The translations under genes and the position numbers were made by a program. Under the pieces are notes generated by a model. That model worked only from the letters and a program-made list of their open reading frames with translations. It did not search any database and was not told where the DNA came from. A DNA stretch of 64,000 nucleotides. Origin: Thauera sp. K11 (GTDB lineage: Bacteria; Pseudomonadota; Gammaproteobacteria; Burkholderiales; Rhodocyclaceae). The DNA lies in NCBI RefSeq assembly GCF_002354895.1, contig NZ_CP023439.1, positions 3,906,001 through 3,970,000 of the forward strand, written 5' to 3'. Positions 1-11,368 of this stretch are shown here, in pieces. Position 1 is the first letter of the stretch; each line of letters begins with the position of its first letter.

Positions 1-40
1 CTTCGAGGTCGGCCTGCGAGGCGAATTGCTTGGTGCTCAT
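1..40 (-). CDS. 5' end of an unidentified gene (cut by window edge)
   Basis: An ATG on the minus strand at 40-38 follows a good ribosome binding site (AGGAGAACCC). Only 13 codons, beginning MSTKQFASQADLE, lie in the window. This is too little to assign a function. The gene is divergent from the IclR regulator, so the two probably share the 41-208 control region and this gene may be its target. Confidence 0.5.
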   Translation of the reverse strand, partial: MSTKQFASQADLE

Positions 41-208
41 GGGTTCTCCTTTGGCACTCCGGGGTGGATGCTGCGAATCCTAGACATTTGTTCGTTTATG
101 GTCAATTTATTTTTTATTATCTAATTTTGAACAGCCGGACAGCCGCTCCGGTGCGGACTTCTGCACCGGAACATTGCTGCTAACATCACCCGCCGTGGAG
201 GAACGGAC
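41..208. promoter_or_regulatory. Divergent control region upstream of iclR-type gene
   Basis: This is a 168-bp gap between two divergent genes. It contains an unusually AT-rich block at about 85-130, with runs such as TTTATTTTTTATTATC, in otherwise very GC-rich DNA. That fits promoters for both directions and possible IclR operator sequence. No precise -35/-10 or operator could be fixed by eye. Confidence 0.4.
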
Positions 209-1120
209 ATGCAGGAAGACGAAACGGCAGGCGGCGAACCCAGGCGCGGACGCGGACGCCCGCGCGGCAGCGCGACGGCGCCCGGCCCCGCCACCGGCGA
301 GGCCGCAGAAGTGCGGGACGACGCCCAGCGCCCCGGCGAACGCGGCGACCGCCGCGGCATCCAGTCCATCGAGGTGGGCGGCCTGCTGCTGCAGGCGCTG
401 GTGCGCAACGGCGCGCCGATGATGCTGAAGGACCTCGCGCGCGAAGCCGGCATGCCACCCGCGAAGGCGCATCCCTACCTGGTGAGCTTCGGCAAGCTCG
501 GCCTCATCGAGCAGGACGCCCTTACCGGCCGCTACGGCCTGGGGCCGTTCTCGCTGCAGATGGGCCTCACCGCGCTGCACGCGCTCGACCCGCTGAAGGC
601 GGCGATGCCCGAGGTCGCCCGCCTGGCCGACGACATCCAGCTCAACGTCGCCATCGCGGTATGGGGCAACATGGGCCCGACGGTGGTGCACATCGAGGAA
701 TGCAACAAGCAGATCCACGTCAACATGCGTCCCGGCACGGTGATGGTGCCGCTGATGCGCTCGGCCACCGGCCGCTGCTTCGCCGCCTTCCTGCCCGACC
801 GCGTCGTGCGGCCGCTGCTGCAGGACGAACTCGCCCGCCTCGCCGCGGAATCCGGCCAGCCCCCGGCCGAAGACACCGAAGCGGCCATCGCCGAAGTCCG
901 CCGCCACCGCCTCGCGCGCGCGCTCGGCTACCCCATCCCCGGCATCAACGCCTTCTCCGCGCCGGTCTTCAACGACAGCGGCAAGCTGACGCTGGCCATC
1001 ACCGCCATGGGCCCGGCCGGCACCTTCGACACCGGCTGGGACGGCAACACCGCCCGCCTCGTCAAGGCATGCGCCGAGGCGATCGCGCGGCGGCTGGGGA
1101 ATACGGAATCGATGCGCTGA
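209..1120 (+). CDS. IclR-family transcriptional regulator with AT-hook-like N-terminus
   Basis: A 303-residue protein. Residues about 50-110 form the IclR winged helix-turn-helix (GGLLLQALVRNGAPM, then LAREAGMPPAKAHPYLVSF). The rest is the IclR effector-binding domain, with typical runs such as VPLMRSATGRCFAAFLP and GYPIPGINAFSAPVF. IclR proteins usually bind small aromatic or organic acids and regulate a nearby, often divergent, catabolic gene, here the gene entering from the left edge. The oddity is an N-terminal extension of about 48 residues with RRGRGRPRGS, which matches the GRP core of AT-hook DNA-binding motifs. The ATG at 209 is preceded by GGAGGAACGG. The effector cannot be predicted. 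Confidence 0.85.
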   Translation: MQEDETAGGEPRRGRGRPRGSATAPGPATGEAAEVRDDAQRPGERGDRRGIQSIEVGGLLLQALVRNGAPMMLKDLAREAGMPPAKAHPYLVSFGKLGLIEQDALTGRYGLGPFSLQMGLTALHALDPLKAAMPEVARLADDIQLNVAIAVWGNMGPTVVHIEECNKQIHVNMRPGTVMVPLMRSATGRCFAAFLPDRVVRPLLQDELARLAAESGQPPAEDTEAAIAEVRRHRLARALGYPIPGINAFSAPVFNDSGKLTLAITAMGPAGTFDTGWDGNTARLVKACAEAIARRLGNTESMR

Positions 1121-1190
1121 GCGGAATCCATGCGCCGGGGCGGGCGGCCCGGCGCATCCCGGCAGTTCCCCGCGGTCGCGCGTCGTGCCT

Positions 1191-2372
1191 TCACGGCGCG
1201 CTGCGCCGCCGCACCCACTCCGCCGTCACGTCCGCCATCGCCGGACACCCGATCAGCCCCAGCGTGCGCTCCATCTCGCTGCGCAGTATTCCGATGGCGC
1301 GGGCGGCGCCGGCCTTGCCGGCGGCGGCGAGGCCATACAGCGTGGCGCGGCCCGACATGGCCGCATCGGCGCCGAGCGCGCGGGCCTTGACGAAGTCGCT
1401 GCCGCGGCGCAGGCCGCTGTCGACGATGACGGTCATGTCCGGGCCGACGGCGGCGCGGATGGCAGGCAGCATCTCGACCGGCGCCGGACAGGTGTCGAGC
1501 TGGCGGCCGCCGTGGTTGCTGACGACGATGCCGTCGGCGCCGGCCTCCTTCGCGCGCAGGGCGTCCTCGGGCAGCAGGATGCCCTTGATCAGCAGCTTGC
1601 GCGGCCACAGGTCGCGCAGCCAGCCGATGTCGCGCCAGCTCAGGGTGAGATCCATCTGCGCCGACAGGAAGGCGGCGGCGTTGCGCGCGCTGTCCATGCC
1701 CGGCGGCAGGAAGTCGCCCAGGTTGCTAAAGCGCGGCATGCCGTGCGGCACCAGCACGTCGGCGATCCAGCGCGGATGCAGCGCGGCGTCGAGCAGGTTG
1801 CGCGCATCGAGCTTCATCGGCGCACGGTAGTTGCGGCGGTCCCACGCGCGGTTGCCGAACACCGTCGCATCGGTGGTGAGCACGATGGCCTCCGAGCCGG
1901 CGCGTTCGGCGCGCCGCACCACGCCGGCGAGGTTGGCGCGGTCCTTGAACGGGTAGATCTGCATCCAGTGGCGCACGCCGGTAGCGACGATCTCTTCCAG
2001 CGCGACGGTGGACACCATGCTCTGGCACATCGGGATGCCGGCGTCGCGCGCGGCCTCCGCCAGCAGGCGGTCGCCCTCGCGCGCCAGCAGGCCGTTGAAG
2101 CCGGTGGGGGCGATGAGCGCGGGCATGGCGATGCGTTCGCCGAACAAGGTGCAGCCCAACTCGCGCGCGGAAACGTCGACCAGGGTGCGCGGCAGCAGGT
2201 CGATGCCGTCGAAGGCCGCGCGGTTGCGCGCCAGGCCGAGTTCGTCGTCGGCCCCGCCCTCGAGGTATTCGAAGCAGAAATTGGGCACGCGCCGCGCCGC
2301 CATCGCGCGCAAGTCCGCGATGTCCTGGGCGCGGACGGCATCGCGCCCGCGGTAGAGTCTGCGCCTGAGCAT
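1191..2372 (-). CDS. FMN-dependent alpha-hydroxy-acid dehydrogenase (LldD/mandelate dehydrogenase family)
   Basis: A 393-residue TIM-barrel flavoprotein. It shows the family signature SNHGGRQLD, whose His is the catalytic base of L-lactate and mandelate dehydrogenases. It also has the FMN phosphate-binding segment VDSGLRRGSDFVKARALGA and the N-terminal NFCFEYLEGGADDE. Such enzymes oxidise 2-hydroxy acids to 2-keto acids, passing electrons to quinone or oxygen. The substrate (lactate, mandelate or another) cannot be read from the sequence. The ATG at 2372 is chosen because the family usually starts about 10 residues before the barrel, although its Shine-Dalgarno is weak. The gene is divergent from the old yellow enzyme gene across 202 bp. 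Confidence 0.85.
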   Translation of the reverse strand: MLRRRLYRGRDAVRAQDIADLRAMAARRVPNFCFEYLEGGADDELGLARNRAAFDGIDLLPRTLVDVSARELGCTLFGERIAMPALIAPTGFNGLLAREGDRLLAEAARDAGIPMCQSMVSTVALEEIVATGVRHWMQIYPFKDRANLAGVVRRAERAGSEAIVLTTDATVFGNRAWDRRNYRAPMKLDARNLLDAALHPRWIADVLVPHGMPRFSNLGDFLPPGMDSARNAAAFLSAQMDLTLSWRDIGWLRDLWPRKLLIKGILLPEDALRAKEAGADGIVVSNHGGRQLDTCPAPVEMLPAIRAAVGPDMTVIVDSGLRRGSDFVKARALGADAAMSGRATLYGLAAAGKAGAARAIGILRSEMERTLGLIGCPAMADVTAEWVRRRSAP

Positions 2373-2574
2373 TTTCCGGGTTCCGTTTCGGCTCTCGTTC
2401 CGGGGCTTCATCGGGCGCCGGATGCCGGGCGCCGTCCGCCCCGGCCTCGATGCCCTGCCCCATCCCGGGCGATTGTAGCCAAGCGCCGACGGGAACCGCG
2501 GTCGCATGCGCGCCGCGATGTGAGCGACAATGATGGTTCCCTTTCTCAACCACCGCATTCGATGGAGCCCGCGC

Positions 2575-3687
2575 ATGACGACCCTGTTCGACCCGATCGC
2601 CGCCGGTGATCTGCAACTCGCCAACCGCATCGCGATGGCGCCGCTCACCCGCAACCGCTCGCCCGGCGCGGTGCCGGCGCCGGTCACCGCGACCTACTAC
2701 GCCCAGCGCGCCAGCGCCGGCCTGCTGATCACCGAGGCCACCGCCATCACCCAGCAGGGCCAGGGCTATGCCCACGTGCCCGGGCTGTACGCACCCGAGC
2801 AGATCGCCGGCTGGAAGCGCGTGACCGACGCGGTGCATGCCGCCGGCGGCCGGATCGTGACGCAGCTCTGGCACGTCGGCCGGGTGTCGCACGACTCGCT
2901 GCAGCCGGGCGGCGGCGCGCCGGTGGCGCCGTCGGCCATCGCCGCCAGGACGAAGACCTACATCATCGACGCCGACGGCAACGGCAGCTTCGTGCCCACC
3001 TCGCAGCCGCGCGCGCTCGATCTGTCCGAAATCCCGGGCATCATCGCCGACTACCGCCGCGCCGCGCGCGCGGCGATGGAGGCAGGCTTCGACGGCATCG
3101 AGCTGCATGCGGCCAACGGCTACCTGATCGACCAGTTCCTGCGCTCGGGCAGCAACCACCGTACCGATGCCTACGGCGGCAGCATCGAGAACCGCGCACG
3201 GCTGCTGGTGGAGGTGATGCAGGCCGTCGTCGACGAGATCGGCGCCGGCCGCTGCGCGATCCGCATCTCGCCGGTGACGCCGGCCAACGACGCTGCCGAT
3301 CCCGATCCGCAGCCGCTGTTCACCTACGTGGTGCAGCAACTGGCACGCTGGCCGCTGGCCTATGTGCATGTGATCGAAGGCCAGACCGGCGGCGCGCGCG
3401 ACTACCAGCAGGGCGACGAGCCCTTCGACTACGTGGCGCTGCGCGCGGCCTACCGGGAAGCCGGCGGCAGCGCGGCGTGGATGGTGAACAACGGCTACGA
3501 CCGCGAACTGGCCGAAGCCGCCGTTGCCGGAGGCAGGGCCGACATCGTCGCCTTCGGCAAGCCCTTCATCTCCAACCCGGACCTGGTGCGCCGCCTGCGC
3601 GAAAAGGCGCCGCTCAACGCCTGGGACACGGCCACCTTCTACGGCGGCGGCGAGAAGGGCTACACCGACTACCCCGCCCTGCCCTGA
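2575..3687 (+). CDS. Old yellow enzyme family alkene reductase (NemA-like)
   Basis: A 370-residue FMN/NADPH-dependent ene-reductase. It starts TLFDPIAAGDLQLANRIAMAPLTRNRSP, the usual OYE N-terminus. It carries the HVGRVSH segment and ELHAANGYLIDQFLR, whose His-Ala-Ala-Asn supplies the His/Asn pair that binds the substrate carbonyl or nitro group. The C-terminal VAFGKPFISNPDLV binds FMN phosphate. The family reduces activated C=C bonds and nitro compounds and detoxifies electrophiles. The ATG at 2575 follows GGAG at 2564-2567; an upstream in-frame ATG at 2530 lacks support. Two more flavin or NAD(P)-dependent reductases follow nearby. Confidence 0.9.
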   Translation: MTTLFDPIAAGDLQLANRIAMAPLTRNRSPGAVPAPVTATYYAQRASAGLLITEATAITQQGQGYAHVPGLYAPEQIAGWKRVTDAVHAAGGRIVTQLWHVGRVSHDSLQPGGGAPVAPSAIAARTKTYIIDADGNGSFVPTSQPRALDLSEIPGIIADYRRAARAAMEAGFDGIELHAANGYLIDQFLRSGSNHRTDAYGGSIENRARLLVEVMQAVVDEIGAGRCAIRISPVTPANDAADPDPQPLFTYVVQQLARWPLAYVHVIEGQTGGARDYQQGDEPFDYVALRAAYREAGGSAAWMVNNGYDRELAEAAVAGGRADIVAFGKPFISNPDLVRRLREKAPLNAWDTATFYGGGEKGYTDYPALP

Positions 3688-4222
3688 GGCCGGCCGACGG
3701 GGCGCGTGGCGCCGAAGGTGCAAAAAAAGGTCGCCGTCCCTGGCGGAACGGCGACCCGCAACAGGGGCCCGGCACGAGGAGAGGGAGGGGTGCAGAATGA
3801 CCGGGCCCCGGAAATCCGCACCGCCGGCCGCCGCAAGGGCGGCCGGCGGTGCACTCACTTCGCTGCCTGCAGGAAGCGGCGACGTTCATCTCCGCCACAC
3901 TGAACCAGGCGTTGGAGGTACGGCGGAATTTGCCGTACCCGCTGAAGATCCTGTTGACGAAGAAGTGGTAAACGCGCCCGCCGCGGCGCCGCCTGAGGCT
4001 TCCCAGGAAGTCGCGACGCTGCATGGGGTCTCCATTCCGTTGTCAGATGTCGTTGTCCCGAGAAGCCCGACGATTGTGGGTGAGGCCAGACACGGTCGCA
4101 ACGGACGAAAAACATTGTTCACGCAGCGCGAACATTCGCCGGAAACCGGCACGCATGCGCCAGCGCTACGGGCGCGGCGGCTGGCGGAGTCGGGCGGATG
4201 CCGTGCCGGCCGCCGCCGATGT
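3688..4222. other. 535-bp gap with two strong hairpins, no convincing gene
   Basis: No ORF here looks convincingly coding. A minus-strand ORF starting at 4024 (MQRRDFLGSL...) has a GGAG ribosome site and coding-like codon use for about 50 codons. It then runs without a stop through both hairpins, so it may be a decayed gene. A perfect 15-bp inverted repeat with a 5-nt loop lies at 3818-3852 (arm GCACCGCCGGCCGCC). A canonical intrinsic terminator for minus-strand transcription follows at 3729-3756. The region may be the long 3' UTR of the FMN reductase gene or a separate small transcript. Confidence 0.5.
3722..3756 (-). terminator. Intrinsic terminator for leftward transcription
   Basis: A stem of GGTCGCCGT (3729-3737) pairs with ACGGCGACC (3748-3756). 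Seven A's at 3722-3728 read as a U-tract on the minus strand. This is a textbook rho-independent terminator. The nearest minus-strand gene, the FMN reductase, ends 467 bp upstream. The same stem may also slow rightward transcripts leaving the old yellow enzyme gene. Confidence 0.8.
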
Positions 4223-4810
4223 TCAGGTGCGCAGGCGCCGCGACGTCTCCACCAGGGCCCGCGTCACGCCCTCCAGCGTGGCCTGCTGCCTGGGGTCCGC
4301 CAGGCGATGGTCGGGCCCGATCGCCTCGTTGGCACGGCCCACCGCCAGTTGCTGCGGGATGACCTGCATGCCGAGGTAGCCGAGGATGTCGCGCACGTGG
4401 AACAGCACCCGCATGCCGCCCAGCGGCCCCGGCGAACTCGCCACCACGGCCGCGGCCCTGCCGGCATAGACCGCGCCGCCGGAGCGTGCCGGGTCTTCGG
4501 CATTGGGGCGCGAGCACCAGTCGAGCGTGTTCTTGAGCAGGGGCGAGATCGAGCCGTTGTATTCGGGATTGACCACCAGCAGCCCGTCGCAGGCGGCCAG
4601 TTGCTGCTGCAGGCTGACGATGCAGTCGGGCAGGCCCGATTCGGCCTCCAGGTCGCCGTGATACAGCGGCGCGGGGTAGTCGGAAAGCTCCACCAGGTTC
4701 ACCTCGGCGCCCGCGTGCTGCAGCGGCGCCACGCAAGCCTGCGCCAGGCGGCGCGCCAGCGACTCCCGCCGGGCGCTGCCTGCCATGACCAGGATGTTGG
4801 GGCTCGTCAT
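4223..4810 (-). CDS. NADPH-dependent FMN reductase
   Basis: A 195-residue flavodoxin-fold protein. It has the FMN phosphate loop GSARRESLARRLA near the N-terminus and the family signature NPEYNGSISPLLKNTLDW, followed by SSPGPLGGMR. The family reduces flavins, quinones or chromate with NAD(P)H. The start at 4810 is preferred over the ATG at 4816 because AGGAG lies 8 nt upstream of the former and only 2 nt upstream of the latter. It is the third flavin or NAD(P)-linked reductase in this cluster, but no shared operon is evident. Confidence 0.85.
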   Translation of the reverse strand: MTSPNILVMAGSARRESLARRLAQACVAPLQHAGAEVNLVELSDYPAPLYHGDLEAESGLPDCIVSLQQQLAACDGLLVVNPEYNGSISPLLKNTLDWCSRPNAEDPARSGGAVYAGRAAAVVASSPGPLGGMRVLFHVRDILGYLGMQVIPQQLAVGRANEAIGPDHRLADPRQQATLEGVTRALVETSRRLRT

Positions 4811-4986
4811 CGTCATCACTCCTTTGGCGTATGGGAAAGGCGACAGCATGGGCGCGCCGGCCGCGCCACGCTGGCAGGCCGGAATGTAGCAGCGCGCGGG
4901 ACCTTCGCGCACGGCTGGCGGGCGTCCGGCTTTGGCGGCATCATCCGCCCACCCACCTTCGCATCCGGAATGAAGAGGATCTCGCC

Positions 4987-5970
4987 ATGAACACTGCTGC
5001 CGCCAGACCCAAGGTGATCGTGACCGGACGCCTGCCCGAGGAAGTCGAGCGCGAACTGCAGGCGCGCTTCGATGCGCAGCTCAACACCGACGACCGCCCC
5101 TTCACCGCGCGCGAGCTGCAGGAGGCGCTGCAGACCGCCGACGGCCTGCTGACCACCGTGGCCGACCGCCTCACCGCCGAGGTGCTCGACGTGCCCAGCC
5201 GGCGCGCGACCATCATCGCCAACTACGGCGTGGGCTACAACCACATCGACGTGCACGCGGCGAAGGCGCTGGGCATCGCGGTGACCAACACCCCCGACGT
5301 GCTGACCGACTGCACCGCCGACCTCGCCATCATGCTGATGCTGATGACGGCCCGCCGCGCCGGCGAGGGCGAGCGGCTGGTGCGCGCCGGCCGGTGGCGG
5401 AGCTGGCGGCCGACGCACATGATCGGCACGCGGGTGAGCGGCAAGACGCTGGGCATCATCGGCATGGGCCGTATCGGCCAGGCCACCGCGCGGCGCGCGC
5501 AGCACGGCTTCGGCATGAAGGTGGTGTTCTTCAACCGCAGCCGGCTCGCGCCCGAACGGCTCGACGGCCTGGACGCGCTGCAATGCGACACCGTCGAGGA
5601 AGTGCTGGCGCAGGCCGATTTCGTGTCGCTGCACTGCCCCGGCGGCGAGGAAACGCGGCATCTGATGAACGCCACCCGCTTCGCCGCGATGCAGCGCCAC
5701 GCCTTCCTGATCAACACCGCACGCGGCGACGTGGTGGACGAGGCCGCGCTGGCCGATGCCCTCGGCCACGGCCTGATCGCCGGCGCAGGGCTGGACGTCT
5801 ACGAACACGAACCGCGCGTGCCCGCCGCCCTGCTGGAGATGGAAAACGTCGTGCTGCTGCCGCACCTGGGCAGCGCGACGCGCGAGACGCGCACCGGCAT
5901 GGGCCTGATGGCGGTGGACAACCTCAGCGCCCATTTCGCCGGGCAGACGCCGCCGAACCGGGTCGTCTAG
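4987..5970 (+). CDS. D-isomer 2-hydroxyacid dehydrogenase (glyoxylate/hydroxypyruvate reductase type)
   Basis: A 327-residue enzyme with the N-terminal catalytic half, then the Rossmann motif GKTLGIIGMGRIGQATARRA (about residues 149-168). The active-site Arg lies in NTARGDVVDE, Glu in GLDVYEHEP and His in LLPHLGSATRETR. These features fit GyaR/GhrB-like NAD(P)H-dependent reduction of glyoxylate or hydroxypyruvate. Exact substrate is inferred only from family. The ATG at 4987 follows GAGG at a workable distance. It is divergent from the FMN reductase. Confidence 0.88.
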   Translation: MNTAAARPKVIVTGRLPEEVERELQARFDAQLNTDDRPFTARELQEALQTADGLLTTVADRLTAEVLDVPSRRATIIANYGVGYNHIDVHAAKALGIAVTNTPDVLTDCTADLAIMLMLMTARRAGEGERLVRAGRWRSWRPTHMIGTRVSGKTLGIIGMGRIGQATARRAQHGFGMKVVFFNRSRLAPERLDGLDALQCDTVEEVLAQADFVSLHCPGGEETRHLMNATRFAAMQRHAFLINTARGDVVDEAALADALGHGLIAGAGLDVYEHEPRVPAALLEMENVVLLPHLGSATRETRTGMGLMAVDNLSAHFAGQTPPNRVV

Positions 5971-6064
5971 GAAGGAAGAGCGGCGCGCGGGCGGAGCTGC
6001 CGCGGGCACCAGGCGCAGAAAGAACGCGCTCTGACCCCGACGGCCGCGGCCCGCGCCGCGGAAA

Positions 6065-6636
6065 TCAGGCGCCGAGCAGCACCGCCCCGACGCCTGCGAT
6101 CGCCGCGCCCGCGGCGCGCTTGAGCCGCTGCGCCGCCGCCGTTTCCGGCATCCAGCGCGCCAGCAGATAGCCGCAGGCATGCAGCGCGGCGGTGGCGAGC
6201 GCGAAGCCCGCGGCATAGCTCGCCAGCGCCGCGCCGCCGATCTCGGCATGGTGGGCGTAGCCGTGGAACAGCGCGAACGCCGCCACCAGCGGCAGCCCCG
6301 CGGCCAGCGGCAGGCGTGCCGCCAGCGCGATCAGCAGGCCGAACACCAGCACCGACAGCGCGATGCCCGACTCCACCGCCGGCAGCGCGACGCCCATCGC
6401 GCCGAGCCCGGCGCCCGCCAGCATCGCCAGCACGAAGCCGGCCGGCAGCGCCAGGCGCGCCGCGCCCTGCCGCTGCGCGGCATACAGGCCCACGGCGAGC
6501 ATCGCCAGCAGATGGTCCAGCCCGCCGAAGGGATGCGAGAAGCCGCTGAAGAAGCTGGCGGTCTCGTGGCCCGGGTGGGCGAGCGCGGTGCCCGACGCGG
6601 CGGCGAGGGCGGCGGAAACCAGGAGTTTGCGGGTGT

Positions 6637-6640
<4 letters not shown>
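6065..6640 (-). CDS. ureJ: HupE/UreJ-family membrane protein
   Basis: A 191-residue membrane protein with a signal-like first helix ending ALAHPGHE and about six hydrophobic segments. The family motifs [13 protein letters not shown] and FHGYAHHAE are present; their His residues are thought to bind nickel. HupE/UreJ proteins are nickel permeases. As the last gene of the urease operon it probably feeds Ni2+ to urease maturation. Its ATG overlaps the ureG stop by ATGA, which shows translational coupling. Confidence 0.9.
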
Positions 6641-7304
<664 letters not shown>

Positions 7305-7308
<4 letters not shown>

Positions 7309-8096
7309 GATCTGAAGAGCCTCGTGTATTGGGTCTCGTGCCGGCTGCTGGCAATCGCCAGGCCGGGGGTGTAGTTGCTCCAGCGCGCCTCGGGCAGGTC
7401 CCGCGCCAGCGCGGCCAGCGGCGGGATGCCGCCGCCCAGCGCGGCGAGCAGGCGCTGGCCGGCGCTCTGTCCGAGCGGCACCGCCTTCACCGCCGCCACC
7501 ACCTGGTTTTCCGCCCAGGCCCACAGGTAGGCCGCCAGCGCCTGCCCGGCCGGCACCTGCCACGCTGCCGCCGCGGCCGACCAGGCGGTCGGAAAGCAGG
7601 GCGTATCGACGGACAGCAGGCGCCCGCGCCAGCCGGGCAGTGCGGCGAAGGCGTCGAGCCCGGCCAGCAGCCCGGCCAGCGACCAGCCCATCTGCACCGT
7701 CTCGGCGCGTAGTTCGGCCGTCTCGCGGCTGGCGAGGAAGTCGCCGTTGAGGCGTACGACCTCGCCGTCGTCGCCCGCCGCCCAGGCGGCGAGCTGGCGC
7801 GCCATCAGCGGCGCCTCGAAGCGCGCCAGGCTCCATTCCATCAGGTCGCCGATCCACGCCGCCGCGTCCGCCTCGCTGCGCACCATGCCGCTTTCCACCG
7901 CCCACTCCAGCCCCTGCGAGTAGGTGTAGGCGCCCACCGGCAGCGTCGGGCTGGCCAGTTGCAGCAGGCGCACCAGCGGCAGCAGGCCGTCCGGCGCCGC
8001 GACACAGGAGGCGGATGCGCCGCCGGATCTCGCCGCCGTGGCGGGGGCGCCCTCCGCCGGATGGAACATGGCAGCGCCGCCGGCACCCATGCTCAC
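7305..8096 (-). CDS. ureF: Urease accessory protein UreF
   Basis: A 263-residue, mostly helical protein with the UreF signature [25 protein letters not shown] and the C-terminal [24 protein letters not shown]. UreF bridges UreD and UreG during nickel insertion. The first 40 or so residues are low-complexity and poorly conserved. Both gene borders overlap neighbours by ATGA (ureE stop at the start, ureG start at the end), so ureE-F-G-J are coupled. Confidence 0.95.
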
Positions 8097-8623
8097 TGCC
8101 CCGCCATCATGTGGATGCGTGCGCCCGAACCGTCGCCGGGATGCTGATGGCCGGGCGCATAGGCGCCCGCCTCGGGCTCGAAGGGCGCGCGCAGCGCACG
8201 CAGCCGCGCGCCCAGCCCCGCCAGCATGCCCTCCAGCACGTGGTCGGCCTGCAGGCGCAGCCAGTCGCCGCCGGCGTCGCTGCCGACCTGCACCGCGACG
8301 TGGCGGTTGCCCAGGTGGAAGGCGGCGCGCGCCAGGTCGACGGCCGAGGCGCAGCGCGCCTCGAGCAGGTCCTCCTCCGCCGCGACCACGGCGACGATGC
8401 GGCCGTCGCTCGCCACGAGCTTCTGCCCGCCGCGCAGCACGGTGCCGCGCGGCAGGAACAGGCCGGCCTCGGCGCCGGAAGCCAGCGCTGCGCGCAACCG
8501 GCTCTTGGTGCGGTAGTTGAAGTCCAGCTCCAGCGCGTCGGTGGCCGGCGCATCGCCGTCGTACAAGGCTTCGATCAGCAGCACCGCGGGTGCGGGACTC
8601 ACGCTCCGGGATTCGATATCCAT
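8093..8623 (-). CDS. ureE: Urease nickel metallochaperone UreE
   Basis: A 176-residue protein. The N-terminal half matches the UreE peptide-binding domain ([30 protein letters not shown]). The C-terminal half is the metal-binding domain, with [10 protein letters not shown] and the C-terminal GHQHPGDG. UreE supplies Ni2+ to the UreDFG complex. The ATG at 8623 has a strong site (GGAGGGTGATCC). It lies 47 bp after ureC, and its stop overlaps the ureF start. Confidence 0.93.
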   Translation of the reverse strand: MDIESRSVSPAPAVLLIEALYDGDAPATDALELDFNYRTKSRLRAALASGAEAGLFLPRGTVLRGGQKLVASDGRIVAVVAAEEDLLEARCASAVDLARAAFHLGNRHVAVQVGSDAGGDWLRLQADHVLEGMLAGLGARLRALRAPFEPEAGAYAPGHQHPGDGSGARIHMMAGQ

Positions 8624-8670
8624 TGGATCACCCTCCTGCCGCGACGTGACGGAAATGCGCATGGCGGGAC

Positions 8671-10377
<1,707 letters not shown>

Positions 10378-10378
10378 C

Positions 10379-10729
10379 TCAGTCCTCCCCCCGAACCGCC
10401 CCGGGAGCGGGCGGGCGCGGCTCGTCCAGGGCCCCCATCACCAGGCCGTTGAAACCGTACACCTCGCGCTCGCCATCCAGCGCCACCAGCGCCACGGTGC
10501 GCGACTGGCCGGGCTCGAAGCGCACCGCCGTCCCCGCCGCGATGTCCAGCCGGAAACCGCGCGCCGCCGCCCGGTCGAAATCCAGCGCGGCATTGGTCTC
10601 GGCGAAGTGGTAATGCGAACCGACCTGGATCGGCCGGTCGCCGGTATTGGTCACCACCACCGTCACGGTGGCGCGGCCGGCGTTGAGTTCGATGTCGCCG
10701 TCGGCGACGAAAAGTTCTCCGGGAATCAT
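10379..10729 (-). CDS. ureB: Urease beta subunit UreB
   Basis: A 116-residue protein beginning [19 protein letters not shown] and containing [24 protein letters not shown], the UreB signature. It packs around UreC in the trimer of trimers. The start is fixed by homology to MIPGE; the reading frame is open for another 88 codons upstream but shows no family resemblance there. Unusually, about 300 bp separate it from ureA, and that gap holds a dispersed hairpin element. Confidence 0.95.
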   Translation of the reverse strand: MIPGELFVADGDIELNAGRATVTVVVTNTGDRPIQVGSHYHFAETNAALDFDRAAARGFRLDIAAGTAVRFEPGQSRTVALVALDGEREVYGFNGLVMGALDEPRPPAPGAVRGED

Positions 10730-10893
10730 CCCTTCATCTCCCAAATACACGGACCGCGTCCGGAAAGCCGCAGCGGCAGCGACCGCCATGCCGGTCATTC
10801 GCAGCGCAGGCCAGGACTTCCCAAACGAGCGCAGCAACGTTGTCTCCTTTGCGCCCGGAGACCCGGCACAGTCGAACGTAGCGCCCGGCGTGC

Positions 10894-10967
10894 GGGGTAT
10901 TCGCGGAGCAGGCGAGGACTGTCCGAGCCCGCAGGGCGAGTTCCGCAGCCTGCGCAGCGAATACCCC
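10894..10967. repeat. Dispersed hairpin element, copy A (ureA-ureB gap)
   Basis: The outer arms GGGGTATTCGC and GCGAATACCCC are complementary, and the inner arms GCAGGC and GCCTGC also pair. Between them is the conserved interior GAGGACTGTCCGAGC...GAGTTCCGCAG, shared with four other copies in the urt gaps. It lies in the roughly 300-bp ureA-ureB gap (10730-11025), which otherwise shows no gene. Confidence 0.85.
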
Positions 10968-11025
10968 GTGCGACGGGCGCGGGCCATCCGCAACGGACTA
11001 CACGACCTGAACCATGCGCAACGAA

Positions 11026-11328
11026 CTACACGATCGGGTCATGCACCGTCACCAGCTTGGTCCCGTCCGGAAAGGTCGCCTCCACCTGGATGTCCGGGAT
11101 CATCTCCGCCACCCCCTCCATCACGTCCTCGCGCCTCAGCAGCGTCGCCCCGTAGCCCATCAGCTCCGCCACCGTGCGCCCGTCCCGCGCGCCCTCCAGG
11201 ATCGCGCAGGTGATGAAGGCCACCGCCTCCGGATGATTCAGCTTCAACCCGCGCGCGCGCCGGCGCTCCGCCAGCAGCCCCGCGGTGAAGATCAGCAGCT
11301 TGTCCTTCTCTCGTGGAGTCAGTTCCAT
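11026..11328 (-). CDS. ureA: Urease gamma subunit UreA
   Basis: A 100-residue protein matching UreA from end to end: [20 protein letters not shown], then [29 protein letters not shown], and the C-terminal [20 protein letters not shown]. It is the small structural subunit of the three-subunit urease. It starts 40 bp after the ureD stop. Confidence 0.96.
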   Translation of the reverse strand: MELTPREKDKLLIFTAGLLAERRRARGLKLNHPEAVAFITCAILEGARDGRTVAELMGYGATLLRREDVMEGVAEMIPDIQVEATFPDGTKLVTVHDPIV

Positions 11329-11368
11329 CGTTCCCCCCGCGGCGCCGATGCGCCGCCAGCAAGATCCA

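Noticed and set aside
3614..4024. 136-codon leftward ORF starting MQRRDFLGSL
   Set aside because: It has a good ribosome site but runs through two strong hairpins, one a terminator, into antisense of the old yellow enzyme gene. Possibly a decayed gene; not supported as an intact CDS.
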